A stretch of DNA of 64,000 bases from Afipia sp. 1NLS2 (GCF_000178995.1 NZ_ADVZ01000001.1:1460001-1524000), one strand, 5' to 3'; shown: positions 18,236 to 27,549, counted from the first letter of the stretch. Numbers and translations: made by a program. Notes: generated from the letters alone by a model not told the origin.

Positions 18236-18715
18236 TCAGCTTACGGCGTCGGAATCCAGTGCGCCATCCTGCACCTGCTGGCGCAGATTGACCCGCTCGC
18301 GGGTGGACACGCCGAGGAGATCAGCGGCACGCCAGATCACGTTTTCCTCGAACTCGCTGACATGGCCGTCGGCATAGACCAGTTCCCACATCATCTCGAC
18401 GATCCGCAGCCGCCCCTCTTCGCTCACCGAACGCATGATGACGCTGGTGAAATGATAGAGATCGACCGCCTCGCCCTCGACCCGCATGGCATCGCGAACC
18501 AGCACGTCAGCGGTTCCGGGATCGAGATTGAAGCGATATTCCAGCAGGGCATGCAGCTTGCGCTTCTCGGCGGCCGACGGCTCGCCATCGAGCGAAATGA
18601 CATGAATCAGCAGCGCGGTCGCCGCCAGACGATAGTCATCGTCGGCAAAACCGGCTTGTCCCGCCCCCGTGGGAGACACGACATCGGTGATGAACTGGCG
18701 CAATCTATCTAGCAT
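18236..18715 (-). CDS. TerB-like (DjlA N-terminal-type) protein
   Basis: A 159-residue all-helical protein of the TerB / tellurite-resistance family. The repeated acidic helices characteristic of the fold are visible: AATALLIHVISLDGEPSAAEKRKLHALLE and MMWELVYADGHVSEFEENVIWRAADLLGV. Such proteins probably bind metal through these acidic positions. Single copies like this are common in Alphaproteobacteria and do not imply tellurite resistance; no other ter genes are nearby. It stands 31 bp upstream of the SDR gene on the same strand, so the two may be cotranscribed. Confidence 0.82.
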   Translation of the reverse strand: MLDRLRQFITDVVSPTGAGQAGFADDDYRLAATALLIHVISLDGEPSAAEKRKLHALLEYRFNLDPGTADVLVRDAMRVEGEAVDLYHFTSVIMRSVSEEGRLRIVEMMWELVYADGHVSEFEENVIWRAADLLGVSTRERVNLRQQVQDGALDSDAVS

Positions 18716-18907
18716 CCGGGGTGGTCCTCGAATGGGGAACGGCGTTCTTACCCTATTTCGCGCCGTCTTGTCATTTCATGGCGGGAACATGAAACTCCGG
18801 CAATGAAGCCATGTTCCAGGGCTTTCCCGCACCCGGACAGGCCTTCTGAATCTGCGATTCACCGATTAAGACGTATTCTGGCCTCTCCGGTTCGAGCCCC
18901 GCCCGCC

Positions 18908-20989
18908 ATGCTGCAAGTCTTTCAAAACCTGACCTGGCGCGAAGTGGTGTTCTCGCTGAAGAGTTTCGCGGCGGCCGTCCTGGCACTCTATATTTCGCTG
19001 CGGCTCAATTTCTCCCAGCCGATATGGTCGGTCACGACCGTCTATATCGTCAGCCAGCCGCTCGCCGGCATGGTGCTGTCAAAATCAGTTTACCGGGTGC
19101 TCGGCACCGTGATCGGCGCCATCGCCTCTCTGGTGTTCGTGGCACTCTTCAACAACAGCCCTGAATTGTTCTGCCTTGCTCTGGCGCTCTGGATCGGGCT
19201 CGGCACCACGATCACGATCTATCTGCGCGATGCCCCGCAGGCCTATGTCGGCATGCTGTCGGGTTATTCGGCGGCGATCATCGGACTGCCCGCCGCGCTC
19301 GCGCCGGACACCGCCTTCGACTATGCGGTGTCGCGTTGTCTGGAAATCTCCATCGGCATCGGCTGCGCCACGTTGATGCATCATCTGATCTTTCCGCAGC
19401 GTGCCGGCGACGCGCTGCGCAGGGCGCTGAACGCGACCTTGCCGAGCATGGCGCGCTGGGCGCAGGACGCGCTGCAAGGCCAGCAGAACGAGATCACCGG
19501 TCTGCTCGACCGCCGCCGCATTCTCAACGCCGTGGTGTCGCTGGATTCGCTGCGGGTATTCGCGATCTTCGATACGCCCGAGATCAGGGTGGTCGACCCG
19601 GCGATCCGCCAGCTCGAAGGCAAGTTGCTGGCGCTGCTGGCGATGCTGATGTCGGTATACGATCGTTTCGCCGCGCTGGTGCAGGAGCGCCCCGCCACGG
19701 CCGACGCGCTGCGGCCGTTACTGGAGAAGGCGGCAGCACACATGGCGCAATCGGCGGGGGCGAAAACCACAGCCGACGCGCAGGCGGAACGCTTCGACGA
19801 GACAGAACTTCACCGCGAGATCGACGCCCATCTGCCGGATATCGCTACCCTGCGCGCCGACACCCGCTCTTTCCTCGTGCGCAGCATGCTGCTGCGGCTC
19901 GGCGACGTGCTCGATCTCTGGCGCGATGCGGTCTGGCTGCGCACCCATATCGTCAGCGGGCGCCGCCTTCCCGGCAATCAACCCGCGCCGTCCTTCCGTC
20001 CCTACCGCGACCTGTCCGCCGCGCTGCTCGGCGGCGCGATCGCAACATTCGCCGTCTTGTTCGCGAGCGCCTTCTGGATTTTCTCGGCCTGGCCGAACGG
20101 CCCGACCGCCGTCACCTTCGCCGCCATCATCTGTGCGATCATGGGTGGCCGCGACAACCCGGCCGCCGCCTCGGCGGTGTTTCTCTGGATGAGCTTCGCC
20201 GGCATCGCCATCGCCGCGTTCTATCTGTTCGCGGTGCTGCCGCCGCTGTCCGGATTCATCGCGCTGGCGGTTGCGCTGGCGCCGTTTTACCTTATCGCAG
20301 GCGCCTTTCTCGCGGTCCCCCAGGCGGTGCGCTTCACCCTGCCGCTGATCCTGACCGCAGGTGGCCTGATGCCGATCGTCAACACCATGACCTACGACTT
20401 CGCCACCTTTTTCAACAGCGCGCTCGGTTATGTCACTGGCATCGCCATCGGTGTCGCTTCGCTCGGGCTGCTCTGGCCGCTGCGGACCGACTGGGCGGTG
20501 CAGCGGCTCAAGCAGGGCATGTTTCGCGACCTCACCGCAATCAGCCGGAACGAGCATGCCGACCGCGCTGCGTTCGAGAGCCGGATGTTCGATCGCAACA
20601 ATGCACTGTTCGCCCGGCTCAATCCGATGAAGGCGGACGAACGCGCAACGATCCAGGGCGGACTCGGCAGCCTTCGCCTCGGGCTGAACGTGATGGTTCT
20701 GCACTCGCTGCAGCATCATCTGCCGCCGTCCGCCGCGCGTGTCGTCACCGCGGCTTGCAGGGATATATCGGATTACTTCGCACGCGCAGCGCGCAACCGC
20801 GCGGGTAGAACGCCGTTACCTTCGCTCGGCGCGGCCAGCGCCGAGCTTCTGCATTGCGACGGCAGCGCGGTGACGCTGCGTGCCGCCGAGGCGCTCTACA
20901 ACATCGACATGCTGATGAAACGGCATGCGGTGTTTTTCGGCCAGCCGCCCAGGGATGAATCTCCACGAATGGAGACGGTGACCGCATGA
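18908..20989 (+). CDS. FUSC-family efflux permease (AaeB-like)
   Basis: A roughly 693-residue inner-membrane protein of the fusaric acid resistance / aromatic acid exporter family. There are two hydrophobic halves (about 20-175 and 375-540), each with several helices, separated by cytoplasmic segments. It forms an operon with a DUF1656 protein (AaeX-like, ATGA overlap) and a HlyD-type adaptor (AaeA-like), the classic layout for export of aromatic carboxylates such as hydroxybenzoates. I choose ATG 18908, where conserved sequence begins (MLQVFQNLTW); an ATG at 18803 adds 35 unconserved residues. No LysR regulator gene accompanies it. Confidence 0.87.
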   Translation: MLQVFQNLTWREVVFSLKSFAAAVLALYISLRLNFSQPIWSVTTVYIVSQPLAGMVLSKSVYRVLGTVIGAIASLVFVALFNNSPELFCLALALWIGLGTTITIYLRDAPQAYVGMLSGYSAAIIGLPAALAPDTAFDYAVSRCLEISIGIGCATLMHHLIFPQRAGDALRRALNATLPSMARWAQDALQGQQNEITGLLDRRRILNAVVSLDSLRVFAIFDTPEIRVVDPAIRQLEGKLLALLAMLMSVYDRFAALVQERPATADALRPLLEKAAAHMAQSAGAKTTADAQAERFDETELHREIDAHLPDIATLRADTRSFLVRSMLLRLGDVLDLWRDAVWLRTHIVSGRRLPGNQPAPSFRPYRDLSAALLGGAIATFAVLFASAFWIFSAWPNGPTAVTFAAIICAIMGGRDNPAAASAVFLWMSFAGIAIAAFYLFAVLPPLSGFIALAVALAPFYLIAGAFLAVPQAVRFTLPLILTAGGLMPIVNTMTYDFATFFNSALGYVTGIAIGVASLGLLWPLRTDWAVQRLKQGMFRDLTAISRNEHADRAAFESRMFDRNNALFARLNPMKADERATIQGGLGSLRLGLNVMVLHSLQHHLPPSAARVVTAACRDISDYFARAARNRAGRTPLPSLGAASAELLHCDGSAVTLRAAEALYNIDMLMKRHAVFFGQPPRDESPRMETVTA

Positions 20990-21183
20990 TCAAGGAAATC
21001 AACTTCGCAGGCGTGTTGCTGCCGCCCCTGATGGGATATGGACTCGTGGCCGCATTGCTTTGGCTGGCCACGCGCTTTGCGCTGTCGCGCACCGGCCTTT
21101 ATCGTTTCATCTGGCATCCACCTTTGTTCAATACCGCGCTCTACGTCATTTTGCTCAGCATCGTTGTCGTCGCAACGCTCTAA
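20986..21183 (+). CDS. DUF1656 small membrane protein (AaeX-like)
   Basis: A 65-residue protein with two membrane helices (about 9-31 and 45-64), belonging to the DUF1656 family found between FUSC permeases and their periplasmic adaptors. The sequence opens with IKEINFAGVLLPPLMGYG, typical of the family. Its ATG overlaps the permease stop by 4 bp, so translation is coupled. Its exact part in the pump is not established. Confidence 0.88.
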   Translation: MIKEINFAGVLLPPLMGYGLVAALLWLATRFALSRTGLYRFIWHPPLFNTALYVILLSIVVVATL

Positions 21184-21213
21184 CCGGAAACCGATTTAAC
21201 TGGAAATGTTGGG

Positions 21214-22104
21214 ATGTCCGAACGCCTGCCGATCCTGCGTCTTTCCGTGACCTTGCTTACCCTCGCCGCTGCGGCGGTCGCAGGCTGGTTCCTGTGGCGC
21301 ACTTACGAAGACAGTCCATGGACGCGCGACGCACGGGTGCGCGCCAATGTGGTGCAGGTGACGCCGGATGTCTCCGGCGTCGTGATCGACGTCCGCGTCA
21401 CGGACAACCAGAGCGTCAAGGTGGGCGACGTGTTGTTCGTCATCGATCAGGCACGTTTCCAGCTCGCGCTCTCGAACGCCGAAGCCGCCCTCGCCGGAGC
21501 CGAGAGCCTGCGTGACCAGCGGCAGCAGGAATACGAGCGGCGGCAAAGGCTTTCCTCCGCCTCGATCTCGGATGAAGCCCTTGCGCAGGCCCACAGCGCC
21601 GCCCTCTCCGCGCAGGCCGCTTACGATCAGGCGCAGGCTGCCCTCAACATCGCCAAGCTCAATCTTGCGCGCACCCAGGTGCGCGCGCCGGTCAACGGTC
21701 ACGTCACCAACCTGTTGCTCGACAAGGGCGACTACGCCACGGCAGGAAAGGCGATGGTGGCCGTGGTCGACAGCGATTCCTATTACGTCGCCGGTTATTT
21801 CGAGGAGACGAAACTGCGCTCAATCCACATCGGCGACGACGTCTCGATCCGGCTTCTCGGGTTCAGCCCCGAATTGCGCGGCCATGTCGCAAGCGTTGCG
21901 CGCGCCATCACTGACCGTGACAATCTGCCGGGAAGCGAATTGATCGCCAACGTCAATCCGACATTCAACTGGGTGCGGCTGGCGCAGCGCATTCCGGTGC
22001 GCATCGCAATCGATTACGTGCCACCGGACATCACACTGAGCGCGGGTATGACGGCGACCGTGGTGGTGACGGGCCCGAGCAAGGTGAAGCATAAGGCTCT
22101 GTAA
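21214..22104 (+). CDS. HlyD-family membrane fusion protein (AaeA-like)
   Basis: A 296-residue periplasmic adaptor, anchored by one N-terminal helix (about 12-30). A lipoyl/biotinyl half-motif follows (VSGVVIDVRVTDNQSVKVGDVLFVID), then a coiled-coil hairpin (about 80-150, alanine- and glutamine-rich), the second lipoyl half (VRAPVNGHVTNLLLDKGDYA), and a beta-barrel domain to the end. It would link the FUSC permease to an outer-membrane channel not encoded here. Last gene of the aae-like operon. Confidence 0.9.
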   Translation: MSERLPILRLSVTLLTLAAAAVAGWFLWRTYEDSPWTRDARVRANVVQVTPDVSGVVIDVRVTDNQSVKVGDVLFVIDQARFQLALSNAEAALAGAESLRDQRQQEYERRQRLSSASISDEALAQAHSAALSAQAAYDQAQAALNIAKLNLARTQVRAPVNGHVTNLLLDKGDYATAGKAMVAVVDSDSYYVAGYFEETKLRSIHIGDDVSIRLLGFSPELRGHVASVARAITDRDNLPGSELIANVNPTFNWVRLAQRIPVRIAIDYVPPDITLSAGMTATVVVTGPSKVKHKAL

Positions 22105-22254
22105 GCGATTTTAGACCGCACAGCCCCCCCTTGGCGCTGGCTTTACGGCGAAAAATTCATATACCCAGAGTGCCCCGACAGCTTGCCGAAGCTGAAAGAA
22201 CTGGACAGACAATTTAGCTGCATCGGACGGAGATAGTTACGTAGGGGGAATATT

Positions 22255-22788
22255 ATGCGTCTTTTCGTTGCAGGATTTTTATTGTTGGCGTTTTCGAGCT
22301 CTGCGCTCGCAGATGAAAGGATTTTAATTATCGACACATGGTGGACCGTCGACTACGCCCGCCAGGGATGTAACCAAGCAAAACAATTTGAGAAGAACTA
22401 CAAAGAGACGCTGCGGACAATCTCTTGCGAAGAGCTAACCGCGTGCCCAGAAATGCAGCCACGCATTGCAGCATGCTTGACCGATAAAACAGGCGGCGCA
22501 AATTATTATCTTGATCGGTTGAAGGGGCGCCTTGCCGCTTCTCCTGAATGCGCTGGCATTACAGTTGCCAGCTTCGTTGGGCCGAGCAACGGCAGCCCGG
22601 CGGTTTCAAACCTTATGAAGAAGCCTCATAAGACGCTGATTATCGACTACGTGCCGGGCGAGTCTCGACAGTATTGGGGAGTAACTGATGAAACAAACAC
22701 GATCCTTCAAGGGGAAGGCTCATTGTCCCAGCTTGTCGTGGACGTATGCAGGATCGTGAAAACGTCGGGAGCAAAAGTCGTTCATTAA
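22255..22788 (+). CDS. unrecognised secreted cysteine-containing protein
   Basis: A 177-residue protein I do not recognise. A clear signal peptide (residues 1-20, ending SALADE) directs export. The mature part has seven cysteines (including CNQ, SCEE, ACPE, AACL, PECA, DVCR), which suggests disulfide bonds in the periplasm. After that come DERILIIDTWW and, near the middle, TLIIDYVPGESRQYWGV. Codon use is visibly less GC-biased than in neighbours, with many A/T third positions. GGGGG lies just before the ATG. It pairs with the next gene in an AT-richer segment ending at tRNA-Thr, and may have been acquired. Confidence 0.7.
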   Translation: MRLFVAGFLLLAFSSSALADERILIIDTWWTVDYARQGCNQAKQFEKNYKETLRTISCEELTACPEMQPRIAACLTDKTGGANYYLDRLKGRLAASPECAGITVASFVGPSNGSPAVSNLMKKPHKTLIIDYVPGESRQYWGVTDETNTILQGEGSLSQLVVDVCRIVKTSGAKVVH

Positions 22789-22862
22789 GATAAGCCTCCG
22801 CTACCAAACCACCTCGCAGGACGATATAAAAGATGCACGTTTTCAATAGTATTTGAGAATTT

Positions 22863-23669
22863 ATGCGGCGAATTGCAACGCTATTCAGCATTGTCGTTAG
22901 TGCCTTGTCGCTAACGACGCCTGGACGAAAACTACTCGACGCGATTTTTTGGGACTGGGTTCTTCAGTTTCTCGGGCCTGTGGCCGTATTTTTCGGCCCT
23001 TATGCACGAGAATACGGCCCAGCATTAGTATTCTTTTTCCTCGGGTTATTCTTTGCTGCAAGTGAGCAAGATCGCGCAAACCTCTATCGACGGATCAAAA
23101 ACGTGAACATTTGGCTCGCAGGAATTTTGATTTCAGCGCTTGTATTGATCGGCCTTATCATTGGTTATTACGTAGATCAAAGTCGCGGAAAGATTTTATG
23201 GATCCAATCGCCCGGGGCGCCGATAGCTTTTGAAACGCGAGCCGACCATCCGTTGAGCGTTTCAGGATTTAACTTGATCGGCAGGAGCCGTGTCGATGAA
23301 CCGTTGCGATTTAGAGAAGCTTGGATCAGATCACTTATCACAGACAGGCGCCTTGATCTCTTGGTGCAAGGCGTGCCGGGCATGCCCGTGCCCCCTGATC
23401 GAGTGACCTTGCAGCCGTTTGGCGAACTTCTGCTTCAACGAAACCTCGTAGACGCCATGACGCCAGATCAAGAACTGAGCCTTGATGCATTTCGTCGGCA
23501 ATTTGGCTCATTCGAATTCACCTTGGTCTATGCCGACGGTACGACATTCAAGAAGACGTACTCGACGCATGATGTAAATTCGCTCATTGCCGACGCTGAA
23601 GCGTACAGGGCTAAGTGGATGGTCAATCAAGCCGCCCGGCCCGGAGTAATTCTTAATCCAGAAAAATGA
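22863..23669 (+). CDS. unrecognised membrane protein
   Basis: A 268-residue protein of unknown family. It has a hydrophobic N-terminus, two membrane helices near 35-68 (VLQFLGPVAVFFG and ALVFFFLGLFFAAS) and a third near 81-103 (IWLAGILISALVLIGLIIGYY). A soluble domain of about 160 residues follows (residues 105-268), rich in beta-type sequence, with LDLLVQGVPGMPVPPD and FEFTLVYADGTTFKKTYS. Topology would put this domain in the periplasm or the cytoplasm, depending on whether two or three helices span. Base use is AT-rich for this genome, like the preceding gene. It ends 76 bp from the 3' end of tRNA-Thr. Confidence 0.65.
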   Translation: MRRIATLFSIVVSALSLTTPGRKLLDAIFWDWVLQFLGPVAVFFGPYAREYGPALVFFFLGLFFAASEQDRANLYRRIKNVNIWLAGILISALVLIGLIIGYYVDQSRGKILWIQSPGAPIAFETRADHPLSVSGFNLIGRSRVDEPLRFREAWIRSLITDRRLDLLVQGVPGMPVPPDRVTLQPFGELLLQRNLVDAMTPDQELSLDAFRRQFGSFEFTLVYADGTTFKKTYSTHDVNSLIADAEAYRAKWMVNQAARPGVILNPEK

Positions 23670-23745
23670 ACTGAGTGGGCCAAAACGCATGTCGCCATTG
23701 GCGGCGGACGTGGGATGCTAAAAATGCGAGAAATGCCTGAAAATA

Positions 23746-23821
23746 TGGTGCCGCAAGAGGGACTCGAACCCCCGACCCCGTCATTACGAATGACGTGCTC
23801 TACCAACTGAGCTATTGCGGC
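23746..23821 (-). tRNA. tRNA-Thr (CGT)
   Basis: Minus-strand cloverleaf of 76 bases: acceptor GCCGCAA/TTGCGGC, D arm GCTC/GAGC, anticodon stem CGTCA/TGACG with loop TTCGTAA (anticodon CGT, reading ACG), T arm GGGGG/CCCTC, discriminator A and encoded CCA. Its 3' end faces the AT-richer segment 22.1-23.7 kb, the orientation used by tRNA-targeting integrases. I found no second copy of the tRNA 3' end at the far edge. Confidence 0.95.
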
Positions 23822-23906
23822 GAACCCTGATCGCTGACCGGAATCCGGTGCGAACAGGCGCGTGTTTATCGGTCGCAGCCCGGTTTTGCAAGATTTCCGG
23901 GCCGGT

Positions 23907-25544
23907 TTAGCTGCCCAGCCGCGACACGAATCCGCGCCAGCCGCCGGGCTGACGGTCATGGGCGGCATCCGGATCTTCCGAAAAATCGTCCTCGGGAACA
24001 CCCGGATCGTCGGGCGCGCGCACCAGCGGAATAATGGCGGACGGCGCGGGGCTGCGGGCCTCACCTGCCGGACGCGCCCGGAACACCGGCGGGGCCACAT
24101 TGTCCGTCTTGACCGGCGCGGGGGCTGCTTCCACGGGTGCCTTTTCGACAGCGGGTTCTGGCTCGGCGGGGGCGACTTTCGATTCGATCGCGACGGAGGC
24201 CGGCTCAGGCAGCTTTTCCGGAAGATGGGACGCTTCCGCCGCGACGTCCACATGATCGGAGGTCAGGGCCGCCACCGGCGTGACCCACTGGAACGCATCA
24301 AGCCGTCCGGTGACCGGCGACACCGGCCGCCAGCGATCCGACACATAGCCGTCCGCCGTCCACGCCGGATCTGGCGCGGCGCGCACCGCACGCGCCGTCC
24401 ATTCACGGGCGCGGCCTTCATCATGATTTCCGGCACGCTCAAGCTCCGCCATCAACAGCGCCACGCGTTGCGTCATGGTTGTGAGCAGCGGCGCGAGCGC
24501 TTCGCGCGCGCGGCCGAATTCGCTCGCCTCGATGGCGGCGCGCGCAATCGCAAGCCGGCTCTCGCGATGATCGGGCGCCTTCTGTGCAAGGAGTTCGACG
24601 CGGGCAAGGCGTTCGCGCGCGGAATCGCCGAGCCGGACATGCGCGTAGGCGTCGGCAAGATCGGGATGCGGGTTGGCATTCCACGCCACTTCGATGGTGC
24701 GCATGGCGCGGCGAACCTGATTGTCCTCGCTGTAGAACTTTGCGGCCAATACAGCAGCAGGCACGAGTTGCGGCGCGAACTTGATCGCCTCCATCGCGCT
24801 CTTGCGCGACAGATCGCGATCGCGTTCCTCCAGCTCGAGCGCACGCGCCGTCAGCAGCACGCCCCGCTGGCGGCGATACGGCGCGTTCTCGATCAGGCTT
24901 GCCGAATAATTGCTGTCGAGGAGAGCAAGCGCGCCGTCCCAATCGCTTTGCGCGCAGCGGAAGCCGAGCACCGCATGGGAGGCCCAGGGCGAACTCGGTG
25001 CGATCTTCAGGGCCTCTTCCGCCATCGCGACCGCCGTATGAAGATCGTCGTTGCGTTGCGCCTCGATGAAAAGCCCGCGCAGGCCGAGAAGGCGCATGTC
25101 CTGCCGCTCGGCCATGGCATGGAACGCGTGCTGTGCGCCGGGGCGATCGCCCTCCAGTTGCGCGGTCTGCGCCTGCAACAGCAACGTCAGCGGATCATGC
25201 TCCGCCAGCCGCTTCGCCGTTCCGGCATGACGATGCGCGAGCGATGAATCGCCGGTGCCGACGGCGATCAAGCCTTGCGTGATGGCGTGACGCGCCTTGG
25301 CCTCGCGCTTCTCGTGCCGGTAACGGCGCAACCGCGCAGGCGTCTTCCAGAACGCACGAACAATCGTCCATACCAGAATCGCCGCGATGACAAGGATGAG
25401 GGCGAGGAGCGCAAGAACCGGGAGCGAGGTCTCGGCCCGCCAGCCGTTCCACGACAGAACAACGCCGCCGCTCTGATCGGCGACCCATGTCGCGCCCAGC
25501 GCCGCCACCGTCAGCAGGATCAGGAAGGAGAAGATGCGAACCAT
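23907..25544 (-). CDS. hemY: HemY-type heme-operon membrane protein with TPR repeats
   Basis: A 545-residue inner-membrane protein of the proteobacterial HemY N-terminal family, not the Bacillus protoporphyrinogen oxidase of the same name. Two N-terminal helices (about 4-22 and 40-63) are followed by an alpha-helical TPR-like region (about 85-370). A proline/alanine-rich tail (about 420-545) is probably disordered. Its enzymatic role is unproven; it always accompanies late heme genes. It lies 24 bp downstream of the mitofilin-like gene in hemD - mitofilin - hemY. Confidence 0.9.
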   Translation of the reverse strand: MVRIFSFLILLTVAALGATWVADQSGGVVLSWNGWRAETSLPVLALLALILVIAAILVWTIVRAFWKTPARLRRYRHEKREAKARHAITQGLIAVGTGDSSLAHRHAGTAKRLAEHDPLTLLLQAQTAQLEGDRPGAQHAFHAMAERQDMRLLGLRGLFIEAQRNDDLHTAVAMAEEALKIAPSSPWASHAVLGFRCAQSDWDGALALLDSNYSASLIENAPYRRQRGVLLTARALELEERDRDLSRKSAMEAIKFAPQLVPAAVLAAKFYSEDNQVRRAMRTIEVAWNANPHPDLADAYAHVRLGDSARERLARVELLAQKAPDHRESRLAIARAAIEASEFGRAREALAPLLTTMTQRVALLMAELERAGNHDEGRAREWTARAVRAAPDPAWTADGYVSDRWRPVSPVTGRLDAFQWVTPVAALTSDHVDVAAEASHLPEKLPEPASVAIESKVAPAEPEPAVEKAPVEAAPAPVKTDNVAPPVFRARPAGEARSPAPSAIIPLVRAPDDPGVPEDDFSEDPDAAHDRQPGGWRGFVSRLGS

Positions 25545-25568
25545 GCGGATTCCGATCGCAACGCTACA

Positions 25569-26780
25569 TCAATGGGACGATGACGGCAGCGCCGCCGTCG
25601 CGGCCTGATTGAAGGCACGCGAAGCCGCAAGCGCCGCCGCGCGCGCATGAACCTTGTCGATCCAGCTTTGCAGCGCGCCGCGATCCTGCTCCGGCAATTG
25701 CGCGACGATCTTTTGCGCCGCCTGCAAATCGCTGCGTTCCGCCGCCGTCTTCGCGCGCGACAGCAGCGCCGCGCGATCCGAGCCTGCGTCATCGATCCGC
25801 GTCACGCGCACGAGATGCGCAGCACTGTTGCGCAAGCGGTCGAGCCATCCGCTCGCCGCCGGCGCACTCTCGCGCCTGGCCTCGAGACGCGGCAGTTGCG
25901 CCAGCAATTCACGGCTCAGGGCGTCGGCACCCGGCACGCCGGTCGCGGCAAAGGCCTCAAGCGGCTTCAGCGTATCGGCTACACCGTCGCCAAACCGCGC
26001 GGCGGTGGCCAGCGCGGTCGCATAGGGAAGGCCCTGCTGCACGGCCTGATCGAGCGCGGAGGCCGCGAGCGCGCGGCGCAGCGCGGTATCGTCCGGCGGC
26101 TTCGGCGCAGCAGGCTTCGCTGCCGCCGCCGCTTCAGCACCAGCGGCGACAAGCTGCTGTTCGAGCTTCGAGAGACGGCCTTCGATGCCGGACATATCCG
26201 GTGCGGGTACAGCCTTTTCGGCAGGCGCAGCCGATGCAGCGGCCTTTTCCAGAGTTGCGATCTTGGTAGATGCATCCTGCACCTGCTGGCGCAGCGCCGT
26301 CACATCCTTGCGGATCGCGGTCAGTGACGTATCGAGCGCATCGAGACGCTTCGTCAGCGCGCTGACATCGACAGGCGCGGCCGGCTTGTCTTCGAGGTTG
26401 GTTACGCGCGTATTCAGATTTTCGATGGTTGACGTCTGCGCGGGAGGAATGTCCGGATCGGAATTGCCCGGCGAGATAACATTCCACAAGCCGCTCACCA
26501 GCAGCGCCACCACGGCGGCGCTGAACATTGCGGCCAGAATGATCCGCGACGGCACGACGGCCGCCGGGGCCGCGGCCTCTCCCGACTCAGATTTGTCTTT
26601 CGATGAACGCCCGCCGCCGAAGCGGGCGCGCCAGCCAGCCCGCGGCTTGTCTGCCTCGACTTTCTCTTCAGAGCCGGGCGTGGTGTCGGTCACCTCGGAG
26701 GGATCAAGATCAATGGTCGGCGCGGCACGCTTGCGGGCGGCGGCCTCGTCGGTCTCACGCTGATCGTCGTCTGTGGCCAT
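25569..26780 (-). CDS. mitofilin/Mic60-like inner-membrane protein (COG4223)
   Basis: A 403-residue protein of the COG4223 family, the alphaproteobacterial counterpart of mitochondrial Mic60 (mitofilin). Order: an acidic disordered N-terminus (1-70), one membrane helix (about 78-100, IILAAMFSAAVVALLVSGLW), a predicted coiled coil (about 115-200, with LNTRVTNLED and LTKRLDALDTSLTAIRKDV), and an alpha-helical C-terminal domain with the mitofilin-like end (IVAQLPEQDRGALQSWIDKV). In related bacteria it shapes intracytoplasmic membranes and interacts with outer-membrane proteins. Its place between hemD and hemY is conserved. Confidence 0.87.
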   Translation of the reverse strand: MATDDDQRETDEAAARKRAAPTIDLDPSEVTDTTPGSEEKVEADKPRAGWRARFGGGRSSKDKSESGEAAAPAAVVPSRIILAAMFSAAVVALLVSGLWNVISPGNSDPDIPPAQTSTIENLNTRVTNLEDKPAAPVDVSALTKRLDALDTSLTAIRKDVTALRQQVQDASTKIATLEKAAASAAPAEKAVPAPDMSGIEGRLSKLEQQLVAAGAEAAAAAKPAAPKPPDDTALRRALAASALDQAVQQGLPYATALATAARFGDGVADTLKPLEAFAATGVPGADALSRELLAQLPRLEARRESAPAASGWLDRLRNSAAHLVRVTRIDDAGSDRAALLSRAKTAAERSDLQAAQKIVAQLPEQDRGALQSWIDKVHARAAALAASRAFNQAATAALPSSSH

Positions 26781-26796
26781 GGTCCGCCCGGTTTTC

Positions 26797-27549
26797 CTAT
26801 CCTTTACCAGATTTGGCCGCGCGCCGCTTCACCGGAATCGCCCGATAAAGCGTCTCGAAGATTGCATTTTCGTCAGGTGACGCCGCAGCCAGCACCCGCG
26901 ACGCACCGGCTTCGCGCAACACCGCAGCCACCACATCCGAAATACAGCATTGCGGCAAGGCCAGCGCGGAAATCTCCAGCCCCGCAGCTTTCACCGCGCC
27001 GACAAACGATTGCGCGCTGCGCCGCGAGTAATGCAGCACGGCCTCGACATCGCCAGCGCCAAAGGCCGCCTCCACGGCCTCCGAAAAATGCACGAGCGGC
27101 GTCATCCGATAGGTTGTCAGCGTGGTGACGTTATACCCGCGCGTACCCAAATCAGTTCCCAGATCGCGGCTGAGGTCGGCGCCCGCGAGATAGCAAATCT
27201 GACCCGAGCCACGCAGCCGCGCCTCCACCAGTTCGCAAAGGGCCACAGCATCGCCGGACGCGCTTTCGACATCGCGAAAGCCGAAGGCACGGGCGGCCTC
27301 CGCGGTGGCATCGCCGACGGCAAACACCTTCGTGTCGCGCAACCGCTCCAGCAGCGGCTGCCCGACGATGCCGCGCAAGGCATTCGCGCTGGTGACGATG
27401 ACCGCATTATAATGTGCATCCGGCTCGTCGCGGATGGCGATCGGCTCGAACCGCAGCGCGGGCGAGAGCAAAACGCCGTATCCGGCCTCACGCAGGGCCG
27501 CCGCGGTCGCCTCGTTGTCCGGAAAAGGCCGCATCACCAGTATCGCCAT
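26797..27549 (-). CDS. hemD: uroporphyrinogen-III synthase
   Basis: HemD closes hydroxymethylbilane with inversion of ring D to give uroporphyrinogen III, the branch point to heme, cobalamin and siroheme. The 250-residue sequence is poorly conserved, as usual, but fits the two-lobe HemD fold: VMRPFPDNEATAAALREAGY at the start, TSANALRG, FAVGDATAEAARAFGF, and ALPQCCISDVVAAVLREAGA near the end. It precedes the mitofilin-like gene by 16 bp. hemC, often directly upstream in related genomes, is absent from the 164 bp before tsaD. Confidence 0.9.
   Translation of the reverse strand: MAILVMRPFPDNEATAAALREAGYGVLLSPALRFEPIAIRDEPDAHYNAVIVTSANALRGIVGQPLLERLRDTKVFAVGDATAEAARAFGFRDVESASGDAVALCELVEARLRGSGQICYLAGADLSRDLGTDLGTRGYNVTTLTTYRMTPLVHFSEAVEAAFGAGDVEAVLHYSRRSAQSFVGAVKAAGLEISALALPQCCISDVVAAVLREAGASRVLAAASPDENAIFETLYRAIPVKRRAAKSGKG

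Noticed and set aside
18236-18715. Tellurite resistance determinant
   Set aside because: Only one TerB-like gene is present with no other ter genes; such single copies are common and do not confer resistance by themselves.
22105-23821. Attachment-site direct repeat of tRNA-Thr
   Set aside because: I looked for a copy of the tRNA 3' end near 22105-22254 and found none.
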